A stretch of DNA of 64,000 nucleotides. Origin: Cryptomeria japonica. Lineage: Eukaryota; Streptophyta; Pinopsida; Cupressales; Cupressaceae. Under the pieces are notes generated by a model. That model ran no database searches. It saw nothing but the letters and a program-made list of their open reading frames with translations, and had not been told where the DNA came from. Below, in pieces: positions 36,069 to 46,368 of this stretch. A program made the position numbers and the translations under genes. The DNA lies in the NCBI RefSeq assembly GCF_030272615.1, contig NC_081406.1, positions 483,695,900 through 483,759,899 on the forward strand, read 5' to 3'. Numbering within the stretch: the stretch's first letter is position 1; each line of letters begins with the position of its first letter.

Positions 36069-36312
36069 ATGTTTGCTAGCATCCTCCCTGTGTGTGCCAA
36101 AATAGGAGCTTTGGAACAAGGTATGGACATCCATCAAAGCATAATCGAAGGGGTTTTTTTGTTAGAAATTAGATGCAAATGCTCCAATAACAAAAATCAT
36201 AAAATGGGGTAGCATACACACGGCATGTGAACTGTATGACGGAATACCTCAAAGAGATGTCATTTCATGGAATTTTAAGATCACAGGATATGCACAAAAT
36301 GGATTAATTCGT
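36069..36312 (+). pseudogene. PPR gene fragment captured in the CACTA element
   Basis: Translation gives 'MFASILPVCAKIGALEQGMDIHQSI', then after a frameshift near 36170 'KWGSIHTACELYDGIPQRDVISW' and 'ITGYAQNG'. These are classic consecutive motifs of plant PLS-class pentatricopeptide proteins, which bind organellar RNA. Only about 80 residues are covered and no start or end is present. It lies 330 bp from the CACTA right end and is oriented opposite to tnp2. Plant CACTA elements are known to pick up host gene pieces. Confidence 0.85.
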
Positions 36313-36611
36313 GAAAAAAAACCAGTTGCCCTTGATTGCGAAAAAAAATTAGTTGCCCTTCATTGAAAAACAAAGAGTTCCTTTGATTGCAAAAAAAACC
36401 TTACCTTGCTTGTGCAGAGATCACTCCAGCGGGGGGGCAGGGAGGCAAGACGCAGGTCACTGCTTGCTTCGGTTTGCTTTCAAAATGAAAATGCATTGTG
36501 TTTTTTTTTTTTTAATAAAATGCCCGAGGTCGTTGGAATTCCGACGAACATGGGCATTTAAAAAAAAAAAATCAAATTTTCACACAATGTTCCTTGTCCG
36601 TCGGAAACCTC

Positions 36612-36641
36612 CATCGGAATTTGACCCCAAATGTATTACTG
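36612..36641 (-). repeat. Right terminal inverted repeat of the CACTA element
   Basis: On the minus strand: CAGTAATACATTTGGGGTC, then AAATTCCGATG. It begins CAGTA instead of CACTA, one base off the consensus. CCA follows immediately outside. Confidence 0.9.
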
Positions 36642-38521
36642 CCAAGCTGCACATCAGATTCATTGAAAAAGATATCCCTATATTAATGTCTGACATTAAT
36701 ACATTCTAGACTCAATCAAAGGATCATACTTATCCAGACATTAAACCAAATCCAAAATGATTATTCACAAAATTTAAACTCTTCCTTGAAGAGTACCTAA
36801 GAACACCCATTACACTCCCACTTTGAGAGGACAAACCCAAACTCCCTTGAAGACTATATTTATTGAAAATAAAGAATGCCTGAAGACAATCCAATGCAAC
36901 TATATATATGCAAAATGTATATGTTCAATGATAGAAGAACAGGAACATCAACAATTACAACTAAGAAAATTAAATGCAAAAATGGAACCCCTCTTGGAAA
37001 TCTCCCTTGGAGAAATTCTCCAAAAAACTGAAACCCTTACAATGAGAAAAAAGTCAAAATAAGAAGGAAGAGAAGAATATTGAATTTCATCTCTGACAAT
37101 GGCAACTGCCAAATGTTTTGCATCTGTGGCTCACACACTTGGCCTGCAGAAAATATTCTTTGACAAACTCAAAAAGTTTCTGAAATCCCAAGGAAACTGC
37201 CCTCAAGATATTTGACGTATGCTACAAATGACTACAGAAACAGACTCCTCATTTTGAGAGTTTTTCAACGATATATAACACTTGTATATTCGGGCAAAAA
37301 ATAACCTGCCAATGAATTAATCTCTGAGGCCCTTCAAAAATTTAAATTTTGGCAATTTTGTACTATAGTCTGAAACTATATATTTAACTTTGAAATTTTT
37401 CCTTGATCCTCCTTCTGCGCTCCGCCATATGGCACCCCCTGATTGGCTCCTAAGTCCCTATCCTACCACCTCAGCATGACCTGGACTCACCGCCACAATG
37501 AAGCTCTTCTTTTTCGATGGGTCACGAGGGATAGGCTAACGAGTGGTTTCCCTTCACGACCTAGTGACCACTGTTGGATCTTCTTTGGATCTTCTCGCTC
37601 GTGAGGTCTTTAGTTTTTTGGGTGTTAGCATTTTATGCTAGCGAGCTGGAGACTGGGTTTAAATCGTGAGGTCTCGAATTGGTTTTTTTCCGCTCACCCC
37701 TTCTGTCGATCCCACCGCATGTCAGGCTCTGGTTTTCCTTTAGATCCAACTGGGCACCACCTTAACCATCGCATCACTTTAGGCTGGACCTTCTATTGGA
37801 CCTAGTCCTGCCTTGTCACCAAGTCACGATGGATATTCATCAAGTCATTTCCCATCGTGGTCTAGCAACCACCATCAGATCATCTCTATCTTCGTCCAAT
37901 CATCTATGATCTACTCAGCCTTTAACTTGCCTTAGTCGCTCTCCTACTGGGTCCCACCACTTGGTCGCCATGTCACGAGGGTATTCATTTTGCGCACTTC
38001 ACAACCACAGTACAATGATAGCCATTGATAGTCCCTAAATTTTACTCCACTACTAATCTGCCTCGGATCTGTTGTTGGATCTTCTCGATTTGCATGACCC
38101 TTAGCCTCTTCTTGCCAGCCTGTCACAAAATTTGGGTTACTTCAAGATGCACACATGTGCGGGGTCCACTGACGTTGAGCCTCCACTTGCCAAAAGCCCT
38201 TAAGATTTTGACACTATAGAAGTGTTTGGCTTTGTATTTAAATACAAAATATTTCCTTCCCACAACCAATGTGGGATAAATGTTTATGTGTGGTGACATT
38301 TACTTGGAAGTTTCCCTAGCCTTTTAGAAACCCTCTTGATTGCATGCAGGGAAGAATGCCAGCAAGGGCCACAGAGATTTAGTTTTACACCTGACAATCA
38401 CATTTGCTTGGAAGTTTTTATTGTTTGCCCTTTAACTCACGCAGGGGAGGATTGCTGGCTTCATTTTACTTGCGTTTGAAATGGGCCTCTCAAATTGACT
38501 CAAATTTTATGAGTCCCAACA

Positions 38522-40295
38522 ATGGCTTTGACTGGAGATGGTTGATTGCAAGATCAACACAAGAATTCAGAATCTATGGTAGAGAAGACCACCCGAAAAA
38601 CATGACACTTCTCTACTTCTCAAAACAGGTGTTCCTTATTGAAAATCACACAATTGAAAACAAAGCAACTATACAATATAGAAATTATTTATAAAATGGC
38701 CCCGGGCCATCAAAGCTAAAACCAACTCTTTCCCTTATCAAAAATCTGATTCTCATCACTTGGTAATGTAAATGATCTGAAGCAAACACTGATCATCAGA
38801 GAGGTGTTTGTATTGTGACACACATCTTTCAACATGCTTTTCTAGTCAGCATTATATGCATACTCATCATGAAAATAATTTTGGACCTTACTTTCATGAT
38901 CAACTATTGAAACATATCCATTCTTTTTATCATCTACTACATGTAATAAATCAACAACTTTAATATCCCACTCTTGAAAAAATGAATATACCTTTGGCTC
39001 AAACATATAATCTGAAATAAGATTTGAACATTCACTCATCTTTGCATGAAAAAATTCAAGATGGGGTTCAAACATACTAGCAGGCAACTCATTACAAAAA
39101 TCTTCATCCTGACACATGTTTTTTACTGCATGGAATGGTAACAACATCATGAACAGGTTCATCATTTACAACATCTGGCATATCCAACACTCTTCATACA
39201 AGGGGTTAGAAATAAAATGTAAACCCTTTTGTGAACATTATGGCAAAGCCACGGTTGGATATGATCTATATCAACATCAAATTAATCATTAGAAATTTTA
39301 CTACTACAAACATCATCCATTCTGTTGTCATGATCATCGTCATCTAAAAATGAAGAAACAGAATCTGAAATAAAATTGTCTTCAACATTCCATCTGTCAC
39401 AATCACAAGGATTGACACTATGACCATCATTTTCATTGGAATCATCTTGGCAAGGAATATCAGTATGTATATCAGGGTAACAATGAACTTCAACAGTTTC
39501 ATCATTGATGCTAGCATATGAGCAATTATCCACATCTTCACAAGCAATAAGCTCTTCATCAGCATATGCAGAAATATTTTCACGATTATGCACATCAATA
39601 TTTTTGTCAACAAAAGAATTACTACTGTCTTCAGCTGTATCTTCATGAGTGTGGTTCTCACATTCTTTTGTTGATAATTCCTTGTCATAAGACTTCTCTT
39701 CAGCCTCTACTAAAACATGGTGAGTATTTGCAATTTCCTTCATGTCATCATTAATTGATGCATTCAGTTATTCAATCCTTTCAAGAAGAGTTGCACATCA
39801 TTGTTCAACACTTATATGTTTACCATGATATACATTAGTAACATGTAAAGACCACTCCTCATCACCATTATTGTTTTCATCATCATCATCCTTATGAGAT
39901 GCATGATTAATTTCATCAGATGAATTCCCATCATGTTCACTTAAATTTTCACATTGTAGAAGGTCTTCATTCATAACTCTAAGGCTCTCCAACATTTGAA
40001 CTTTCTTGTCCACAACTTCAAGAGCTTCTCTAATTTTTGCAATCATCTGCAATTGCACTGCACTTTGTTGTTCAATGTGACATTCTTTATAAATTTGTTC
40101 ATCAATGTGGGTTGTATTTTTATTGCAATCATGTATACCATTAAAATATTTTGAATTAATTTTGTGCTCAACTTTCATATCAAAAAGATCATCAACATGA
40201 TTACAAGAAGTGAAATCTGAAAATACCCTCACTTCATCTTCAACACAATTGGCATTATCAATATCTATATGAGTATCAACCATTTTTTGCACCAA
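38522..40295 (-). pseudogene. Acidic Asp/Glu/Asn/His-rich region of element D
   Basis: Three minus-strand stretches (40295-39798, 39743-39282, 39165-38842) read on from gag with stops or shifts between them. The protein is strongly acidic, rich in Asp, Glu, Asn, Ser, His and Cys ('SHKDDDDENNNGDEEW', 'SFLDDDDHDNRMDD'), with one helical patch ('KIREALEVVDKKVQMLESL'). There are no protease, RT or integrase motifs. Such a tail after Gag is seen in some gag-only plant elements, but its role is unknown to me. Confidence 0.6.
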
Positions 40296-41035
40296 ACAAC
40301 TCTGATTTCATTTGGAATTAAATTATTGGCATTGCTAGCACAAGTATGAATACCAAATCTCTGAACATTTCTTCTCACTTCACACTTAATTGCAGCATTA
40401 AAAACATTATGACAATGGACACCGGCAGATAAAAATCCTTTAGGAATACCATATTTTAAGGTTTTCTCTATGTTCATGGCTGTCACAAGAGCCTGATGTA
40501 ATGTCTTTGGCTCTTTATCCCTCAACCAGTAACTCATCTTACTTCCAAAGGCATCCAAATAAATCACTAAAGACACTTCATCATTTAGTCTATACCCTTG
40601 TGGGATCTCAGCCAGTGCTTTGGAAAATCTGACATTGAAGGTTGGCACTAATTCACCTTCCTCAACTCTAATCTCCATCAACTTCGTCAACATATCATTA
40701 AAGTTTATTCTCTCAGCAAATTTCTCAAGAAAAGATGCAACTAATTCTTCCCATGAGGGAATAGAAGCTTCCTGGAAAAATGAGAACCAAATCCTGGCAT
40801 CCCCTTTCAAGCTCTGCACAAACAACTTCATGCAAATATCCTCATGGTAGATATCATAGTCATTCATTAAATCAACAAAGTTTTGCACATGCATTCTTGC
40901 TGATTATTTCTAGTCCCCATTAAACAATGATAAGTGCTTCCTAATGTCACTTGGAATTTGATTCGGGTAACCAGGTATTCCATCATAACACAATGCCACA
41001 TAACCTTTAATAGAGAAATTTCTACAACAATCCAT
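40265..41035 (-). pseudogene. Gag of element D
   Basis: Starts near ATG 41035 ('MDCCRNFSIKGYVAL'). Two stops near 40910, in 'FNGD-K-SARMHV', are consistent with TGG to TAG and CAA to TAA changes. The stretch 40894-40265 is open for 209 codons and carries the retrotransposon gag domain: 'MKLFVQSLKGDARIWFSFF', 'SWEELVASFLEKFAER', 'ELVPTFNVRFSKAL', 'LIPNEIRVVW'. No CCHC knuckle is visible. Gag would form the particle that packages the RNA of D. Confidence 0.8.
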
Positions 41036-41407
41036 TACTAGCTGCAACCTTGCTTAAATACATTCACTATTTTCAATCAATAAGAATTATTAGAGATAGA
41101 GTCTATCTTCCCTATTATTCAAAATACTTCAACCATGCTTTTAAGCTGATAGGAGCATGCAATCTAACTTATTATTTTTCCTTCTTAGTGCTGAAACTCA
41201 CTTGGTAAGGAACAAAATTTCTTACAATCTTTAATACCAAGTTTGGAAAATACATGGATATTGCAGCTGTTGTTTTGATATTTGGTGAGATCTTTCTCAA
41301 ACATTCTAACATTATACACTGATATTCATATAGAGTCACCACCTCCTTCACGAAGGAAATTATCTTTAATAAATTTCATATTTCCCTAGCAAAGTCATCA
41401 TTTTTGT

Positions 41408-43721
41408 TGTTCTCAAAAATGAGAAACCCAAGTTCACCTGCAATCTATCTATGAAATAGCCAATCTCAATTAATGAAATGCTTCAGGTCTTGGACAACAT
41501 AACATAGGATCCTAATGATCCTACTACACTTCAGGTTCTACTAGACCTAGGGGGGGACACCATTTGATGCATAAAATACAACTAGTTATAGACATATGGC
41601 ATAAACAAAAGTAGATGAATATCAAAAGGCTCAACAACAAGGAGGTTACTACAGATGGGCTAGATCTACATTGACATCTCAACTAGAGTGGAGCATGAGA
41701 TAGGTGGAACATTACCCCATAACAGAAAGCAAAAGATAATCTGATTTGATTTAAAAAAAAGAAGCAAGTAACTTCTAGCTATAACAGATCAATACCTTAA
41801 CCTGGGCATAGAGTCAATACAAAAACAACAAATGGAATCCAAGTTGCACATCAGATTCATAGAAAAAGATATCCCTGTATTAATGCCTGACACTAATACA
41901 TTCTAGACTCAATCAAAGGATTGTACTTATCCAAACATTGACCCAAATCCAAAATGATTATTCACAGAATTTAAACTCTTCCTTGAAGAGTACCTAAGAA
42001 CACCCATTACACTCCCACTTTGAGAGGACAAACCCAAACTCTGTTGAACACTAGATTTATTGAAAATAAATAATGCTTGAAGACAATCCAATGCAATTGT
42101 ATATATGCCTTACATATATGTGACCTGCAACTAAGAAACAATCTGCAAAATGCATCTATTCAATGACAGAAGAACAAGAACATCAACAGTTACAACTAAA
42201 AACATTAAATGCAAAAATGGAACCCCTCTTGGAAATCTCCCTTGGATAAATTCTCCAAAAAATTGGAACCCTTACAATGAGAAGAAACTCAAAATAAGAA
42301 GGAAGAGAAGAATATCGGATTTCATCTATGACAACGACAACGGCCAAATCTTTTGCATTTATGGCTCACACATTTGGCCTGCAGAAAATCTTCTCTGACA
42401 AAATCAAAAAGTTTCTGAAATCTCGAGGAAACTGCCCTCAAGATATTTGATGTGTGCTACAACTAACTGCAGAAATGGACTCCTCATTTGAGAGCTTTTC
42501 AATGATATATAACACTTGTATATTTGGGCAAAAAATAACCTGCCAGTGAATTAATCTCTTAGGCCCTCCAGTCATTTAAATTTTGGCATTTCTATACTAT
42601 AGTCTGAAACAATATATTTAACTTCGACATTTTGCCTTGATCCTCCTTCTGAGCTCTACCACATGGCACCCCCTGATTGGCTCCGAAGTCCCTATCCTAC
42701 CACCTCAGCATGACTTGGACTCACTGCTGGAATGAAGCTCTTCTTTGTCGCTTGGTCATGAGGGATAGGCCAACAAGTGGTTTCCCATCGTGACCTAGCG
42801 ACCACCATTGGATCTTCTTTAGATATACTTGCTCGCGAGGTCTCTAGTTTTTTGGGTGTTAGCATTTCATGCTAGTGAGATGGAGACTGGGTTTAAATCG
42901 TGAGGTCTCGAATTGGTTTTTTGCTGCTCATCCCTTCTGTCAGGCCTGCCATGTGTCAGCCTCTGGTTCCCCTTTGGATCCAATTGGGCACCACCTTAAC
43001 CACCACATCACCTTAGGCTGGACCTTCTACTGGATATTCATCGAGCCGTTTCCCATCGCAGTCTAGCGACCACCTTTGGATCATCTTGATCTCCATCCAA
43101 TCATTTGTGATCTACTCACGTTTAACTTTCCTTAGCCGCTCTCCTATTGGGTCCCACCACTTGGTCGCCATGTTATGAGGGTATTCATTTCGGGCACTTC
43201 ACAACCACGATACAGTGACAGCCATTGATAGTCCCATAATTTTACTCCACTGCTGATCTTCCTCAGATCTGTCGTTGGATCTTCTCGATTTGCACGACCC
43301 TTAGCCTCTTCTCACTAGCCTGTCACAAGATTTGGGTTGCTTCGAGATGCATGCATTTGCGGGGTCCACCGACATTGAGCCTCCACTTGCCAAAAGCCCA
43401 TAAGATTTTGACACTATAGAAGTGTGCGGCTTTGAATTTAAATACAAAATATTTCCTTCCCATAACCAATGTGGGATAACAGTTTATGCCTAGCAACATT
43501 TACTTGGAAGTTTCTTTGGCCTTTTAAAAACCCTCTTCACTACACACAGGGGAGAATGCCAGCAAGAGCCACAGAGATTTGGTTTTACACCTGAAAATCG
43601 CATTTGCTTGGAAGTTTATATTGTTTTCCCTTTAACTCACACAGGGGAGGATTGTTGGCTTCATTTTACCTACCTTTGAAATTGGCCTCTCAAATTGACT
43701 CAAATTTTATGAGTCCCAACA
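41408..43721 (-). repeat. 5' LTR of element D (2.3 kb)
   Basis: Uninterrupted LTR that shows the empty site for the CACTA insertion near 41840. It starts TGTTGGGACTC at 43721 and ends AGAACA at 41408 on the minus strand. Subrepeats containing 'ACTTGGAAGTTT' and 'CAGGGGAGRAT' occur twice near 43500-43560 and 43605-43655. It abuts 'CCTTCAGCCACC' of the RT of C. Confidence 0.9.
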
Positions 43722-44886
43722 CCTTCAGCCACCCCAAACACACACTTCTTGGGGTTAAGGGAAATCCCATATCTTTGGCATCTCTTTAGAACTTTGCGGA
43801 GGTGGTCCAGGTGATCTTCTCTGACTTTGGAAAATATAGTCAAGTCATCCATATATATAATAATATATTTGCCAATCAGATCTTTGAATGTCATATCCAT
43901 TTCTCTTTGGAATTTCATTCCAACATTAATTACCCAAACGACATCCTTTGGTATGCATATATCCCCCACTTTGTAGTAAACGTTGTTTTCGTGTGGTCTT
44001 CATGGTTTACCAAAACTTGGTTATATCCAGAATAACCATCTAGGAATGACATCATTTGTGAACCATTAACGATCTGTAATACCTCATCTAAGGAAGGGAG
44101 TGGGTAATTATCCTTTTCAGATGCCTTATTGAGATTGGAAAAGTCAACAAAAATCTGAATTTCCCCCTTCTTTTTCCTTACTGGCACCAAATTGGCAACC
44201 CAAGTAGAGTGACGTACCGAGAAAATAATCCTAGCAGTGAGTAACTTTTAAACTTCCTTGAAAATCAAGGGTTCTATCAATGAATTAACCAGCCGTTGTT
44301 TCCGTCTGAACGACTTTATATTGGGTTTCAAAGGTATAACATGAGTGATGATTGATGTATTGAAAGTTTTCAGATCTTCATATCCCCATGCGATAACATC
44401 AATGTACTCTTTTAAGATTTGCAAAATTTTCTCTCTTTCATTGGGAGTACAAATCTTCCCAATGTACATTATCATATCTTGGCCTTCTGGACCAATATTA
44501 TGTGGTTCGTATTTCCCAGCATCTAAATCCATTGTCAATCTCTCTTTTATGCTAGGATCAGAATCAAAAATCCTCTCTAGAGTGACCATGCCTTTAGGAA
44601 TGACATTTGTATGCAAATCCATAATTTCTTTGTCACCCCCTTCATCAAGATCATCTGATCTATCCTTCTCATCAATTATTTGTTCTTCAAAAGCACTTGA
44701 ATTAGCAAGAAAAGCTAGAATTTGGGTATCATCCTCAAAGACTTGAAAGTGTTTGATGTTATTGGGCACAATAGGTGTGGAGACCAACTCTACAGAAAAA
44801 TTCTTCAAAGGAGATTGGCTCACTAGTTCTAGTGTACTTGCTACTACAGCCAATGGATCTAATATCCCATTTACTCTCCTAGGCAC
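43722..44886 (-). pseudogene. RT N-terminal part of element C
   Basis: Pre-RT region first ('MPRRVNGILDPLAVVASTL', 'ILKEYIDVIAWGYEDLKTF'), then RT: 'PVRKKKGEIQIFVDFSNLNKA', 'NYPLPSLDEVLQIVNG', 'MSFLDGYSGYNQV', 'TTKWGIYAYQRMSFG'. A shift follows near 43935, then 'YIIIYMDDLTIFSK' with the catalytic YMDD and 'LNPKKCVFGVAEG', where element D cuts in. A stop lies near 44248. The second half is at 24600-25271. Confidence 0.9.
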
Positions 44887-44914
44887 TAGCTAAATATTGA
44901 AAGCATCAAAATCT

Positions 44915-45241
44915 TCAACCAACCCCCATACTTTTCCTAAATGCTGCTAACAATTTTTCATGACATGCATATTGGCTTCTTACTTGCTTCACTACCAATT
45001 CAGAATCTCCCTGCACTTTTAAGCATTTGGATCCCTTCTTATGATCGAAGAATAGTCCTCTAATTAGGGCCTCATATTCCATTATATTATTAGTGCAAGG
45101 GAATTGGAGTTGGTAGGAGGCTAGAAAAGTTTTCCCTTTAAGACTTGTTAACTCTACGCCCGCTCCACTGCCTTGCTTGGATCTAGACCAATCAAAATTA
45201 AGAAACCATACTTCATCTTTCAGTTTTTTTACACTCTTCAC
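44915..45241 (-). pseudogene. Additional RNase H (plant/archaeal type) of element C
   Basis: A separate RNase H domain lies between protease and RT. It shows 'LNFDWSRSKQGSGAGVEL' (first catalytic Asp, basic-rich loop), 'NNIMEYEALIRGL' (catalytic Glu) and 'VQGDSELVVKQV' (second Asp). This is the form of RNase HI found in Tat-lineage Ty3/gypsy elements in addition to the normal one. In the Tat arrangement I know best it follows the first RNase H, so its place before RT here is notable. A Trp replaces the usual Gly after the first Asp. Confidence 0.8.
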
Positions 45242-45663
45242 CTTAGGATCAGTAATCAGATTAGTTTCTGAAGGTGGTTGTTGTCCCTAGGGTTCAAGGT
45301 CTTGGAACACTTGAGGTTGTTCAATTATAGGTTGTAAGAGTACTTCAAGGGTATTAGGAGTGGACTGTTCTACTTGAGGCTACACTTGAGATTGATTTTC
45401 TTCATTCTCCTGGTTAGGTGGAATATCCTCATTCTCTTGTCTACCGATCTCAACCATGAATATCTCCTTGTTGCATTGTCCTGGCTGGGAAGTTTCCATT
45501 ATAACATCCATTTTTTGGGTATTACTTCCTTGTGACTTGGAATTTGAATTCCTTCCACGTTGATAACATGATCAGTGTCCTCACATGGGACTAGGCTCAT
45601 CAACATCGAAACCTCGTTCTGACATGGGATACACGATATCTTTGAGTGCTCCTCATGATGTAT
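45242..45663 (-). pseudogene. Gln/Glu/Pro-rich spacer of the polyprotein of C
   Basis: Reading through several stops gives an acidic, Gln-rich linker ('PPNQENEENQSQV', 'PQVEQSTPNTLEVLLQP') between protease and the extra RNase H. No domain is visible. The stops, TAG and TAA, fit C-to-T decay of Gln codons. Confidence 0.45.
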
Positions 45664-46353
45664 TCAACACCATTTTGGAAGCAGCAAATCTTGTACTTTC
45701 AAAGTATCCCCCAGCAAATACATCCCTTTTTTTACTGTTGTAATGAAACCTTTGACCTGCCCTTTATATGCGGTCATATCTTCTTGATGTAACTGGGGAA
45801 TGGCAGGTGTGGAGAAAGTGAGGATTTCATTTACTCTATAGACTCCTGAACTCACTTTAGAATATGCCACCTCATTGGGAGCTCCATAATCTGTGACCAA
45901 CTTCTTTAACTTGGGTTCACTATCAATTTGGATCTGGTTACTCACTCCCTTCCATGGAAGCCATAAGTATGTAAAACAGGTTGAGAAGTAACCTCCCAAA
46001 TTTTTTGACCAATCCCTACTAAGAAGCATCCCATATACCTCTGGAATATCCACCACTTCAATGTCGATGTAATGAGATATGTGGGGATCAACACCCAACT
46101 GGATGTATACATCTTTTAATTCTCTAATTACGTTGACTTTAGCCTTGTCCAATTGTACCACCTTACTATTTGCACGCATCGGGTTGAGACCGATCTTCTG
46201 ACATATAGAGTATGGCATTACATTTCCAGAAGCACCTAAATCTACCAAATAGTTGTGTAGATTCTTTCCACATATCTTCAAACTAAGTAAAAATGGTGGG
46301 TTCTCAATTGCATCGCTACTGACATTGACATTGACTTCATTCAGGTCAGCCAT
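45664..46353 (-). pseudogene. Aspartic protease region of element C
   Basis: The catalytic motif is 'HNYLVDLGASGNVMP' (DLGA) near residue 37, followed by 'LKDVYIQLGVDP' and 'VVDIPEVYGMLLSRDWSKNLGGYFS', the 'LLGRDW' block typical after protease in plant Ty3/gypsy pol. It is open for 229 codons. This would process the Gag-Pol polyprotein. Confidence 0.85.
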
Positions 46354-46368
46354 ATTAACCTCATTGCT

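Larger units (their letters stand above)
25706..36641 (-). mobile_element. CACTA (En/Spm) DNA transposon, 10.9 kb
   Basis: The left end is CACTAGTACATTCGGGTC and the right end (reverse strand) is CAGTAATACATTTGGGGTC, related terminal inverted repeats of about 30 bp. The 3-bp duplication CCA is exact (25703-25705 and 36642-36644). The uninterrupted LTR of D shows the empty site ATCCAAGTTG. The interior has tnp2 transposase remains on the minus strand, subterminal GTCGGAATTCCGAC-like palindromes at both ends, a long hairpin and simple repeats. The transposase is broken. Confidence 0.95.
25272..38521 (-). repeat. 3' LTR of element D, split by a CACTA transposon
   Basis: The LTR sequence is in two blocks, 25272-25705 and 36645-38521. 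Together they match 41408-43721 along their whole length, apart from an indel of about 40 bp near 42095 and scattered substitutions. In a 200-bp block (36645 against 41842) I count about eleven differences. The outer end abuts 'GGAAAGATCC' of the pol of C. Confidence 0.9.
25272..43721 (-). mobile_element. Element D: gag-only LTR retrotransposon (TR-GAG type), inserted in pol of C
   Basis: The 5' LTR is 41408-43721 (2314 bp). The 3' LTR is 25272-38521, which is 2311 bp once the CACTA element and its duplicated CCA are removed. Both begin TGTTGGGACTC and end AGAACA on the minus strand. The internal 2.9 kb (38522-41407) codes for a gag domain and a long acidic protein but no protease, RT or integrase. 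The target duplication is imperfect (GAAGG against GAAAG on the minus strand). I found no convincing primer site or polypurine tract. It must have relied on enzymes from another element. Confidence 0.8.

Noticed and set aside
36353-36709. Frame of 118 codons on the + strand at the right CACTA end
   Set aside because: It runs across the terminal repeat and the target duplication into the LTR of D, so it cannot be a gene of either.
38404-38694. Frame repeated in part at 43604-43789 ('MLGSFYCLPFNS' and 'MLGSLYCFPFNS')
   Set aside because: Similarity comes from the two LTRs of D. The frames run out of the LTRs into unrelated DNA on each side.
39344-39688. Hydrophobic frame of 114 codons
   Set aside because: Offset frame of the acidic D protein at 39282-39743; its apparent membrane character comes from AT-rich codons read out of phase.
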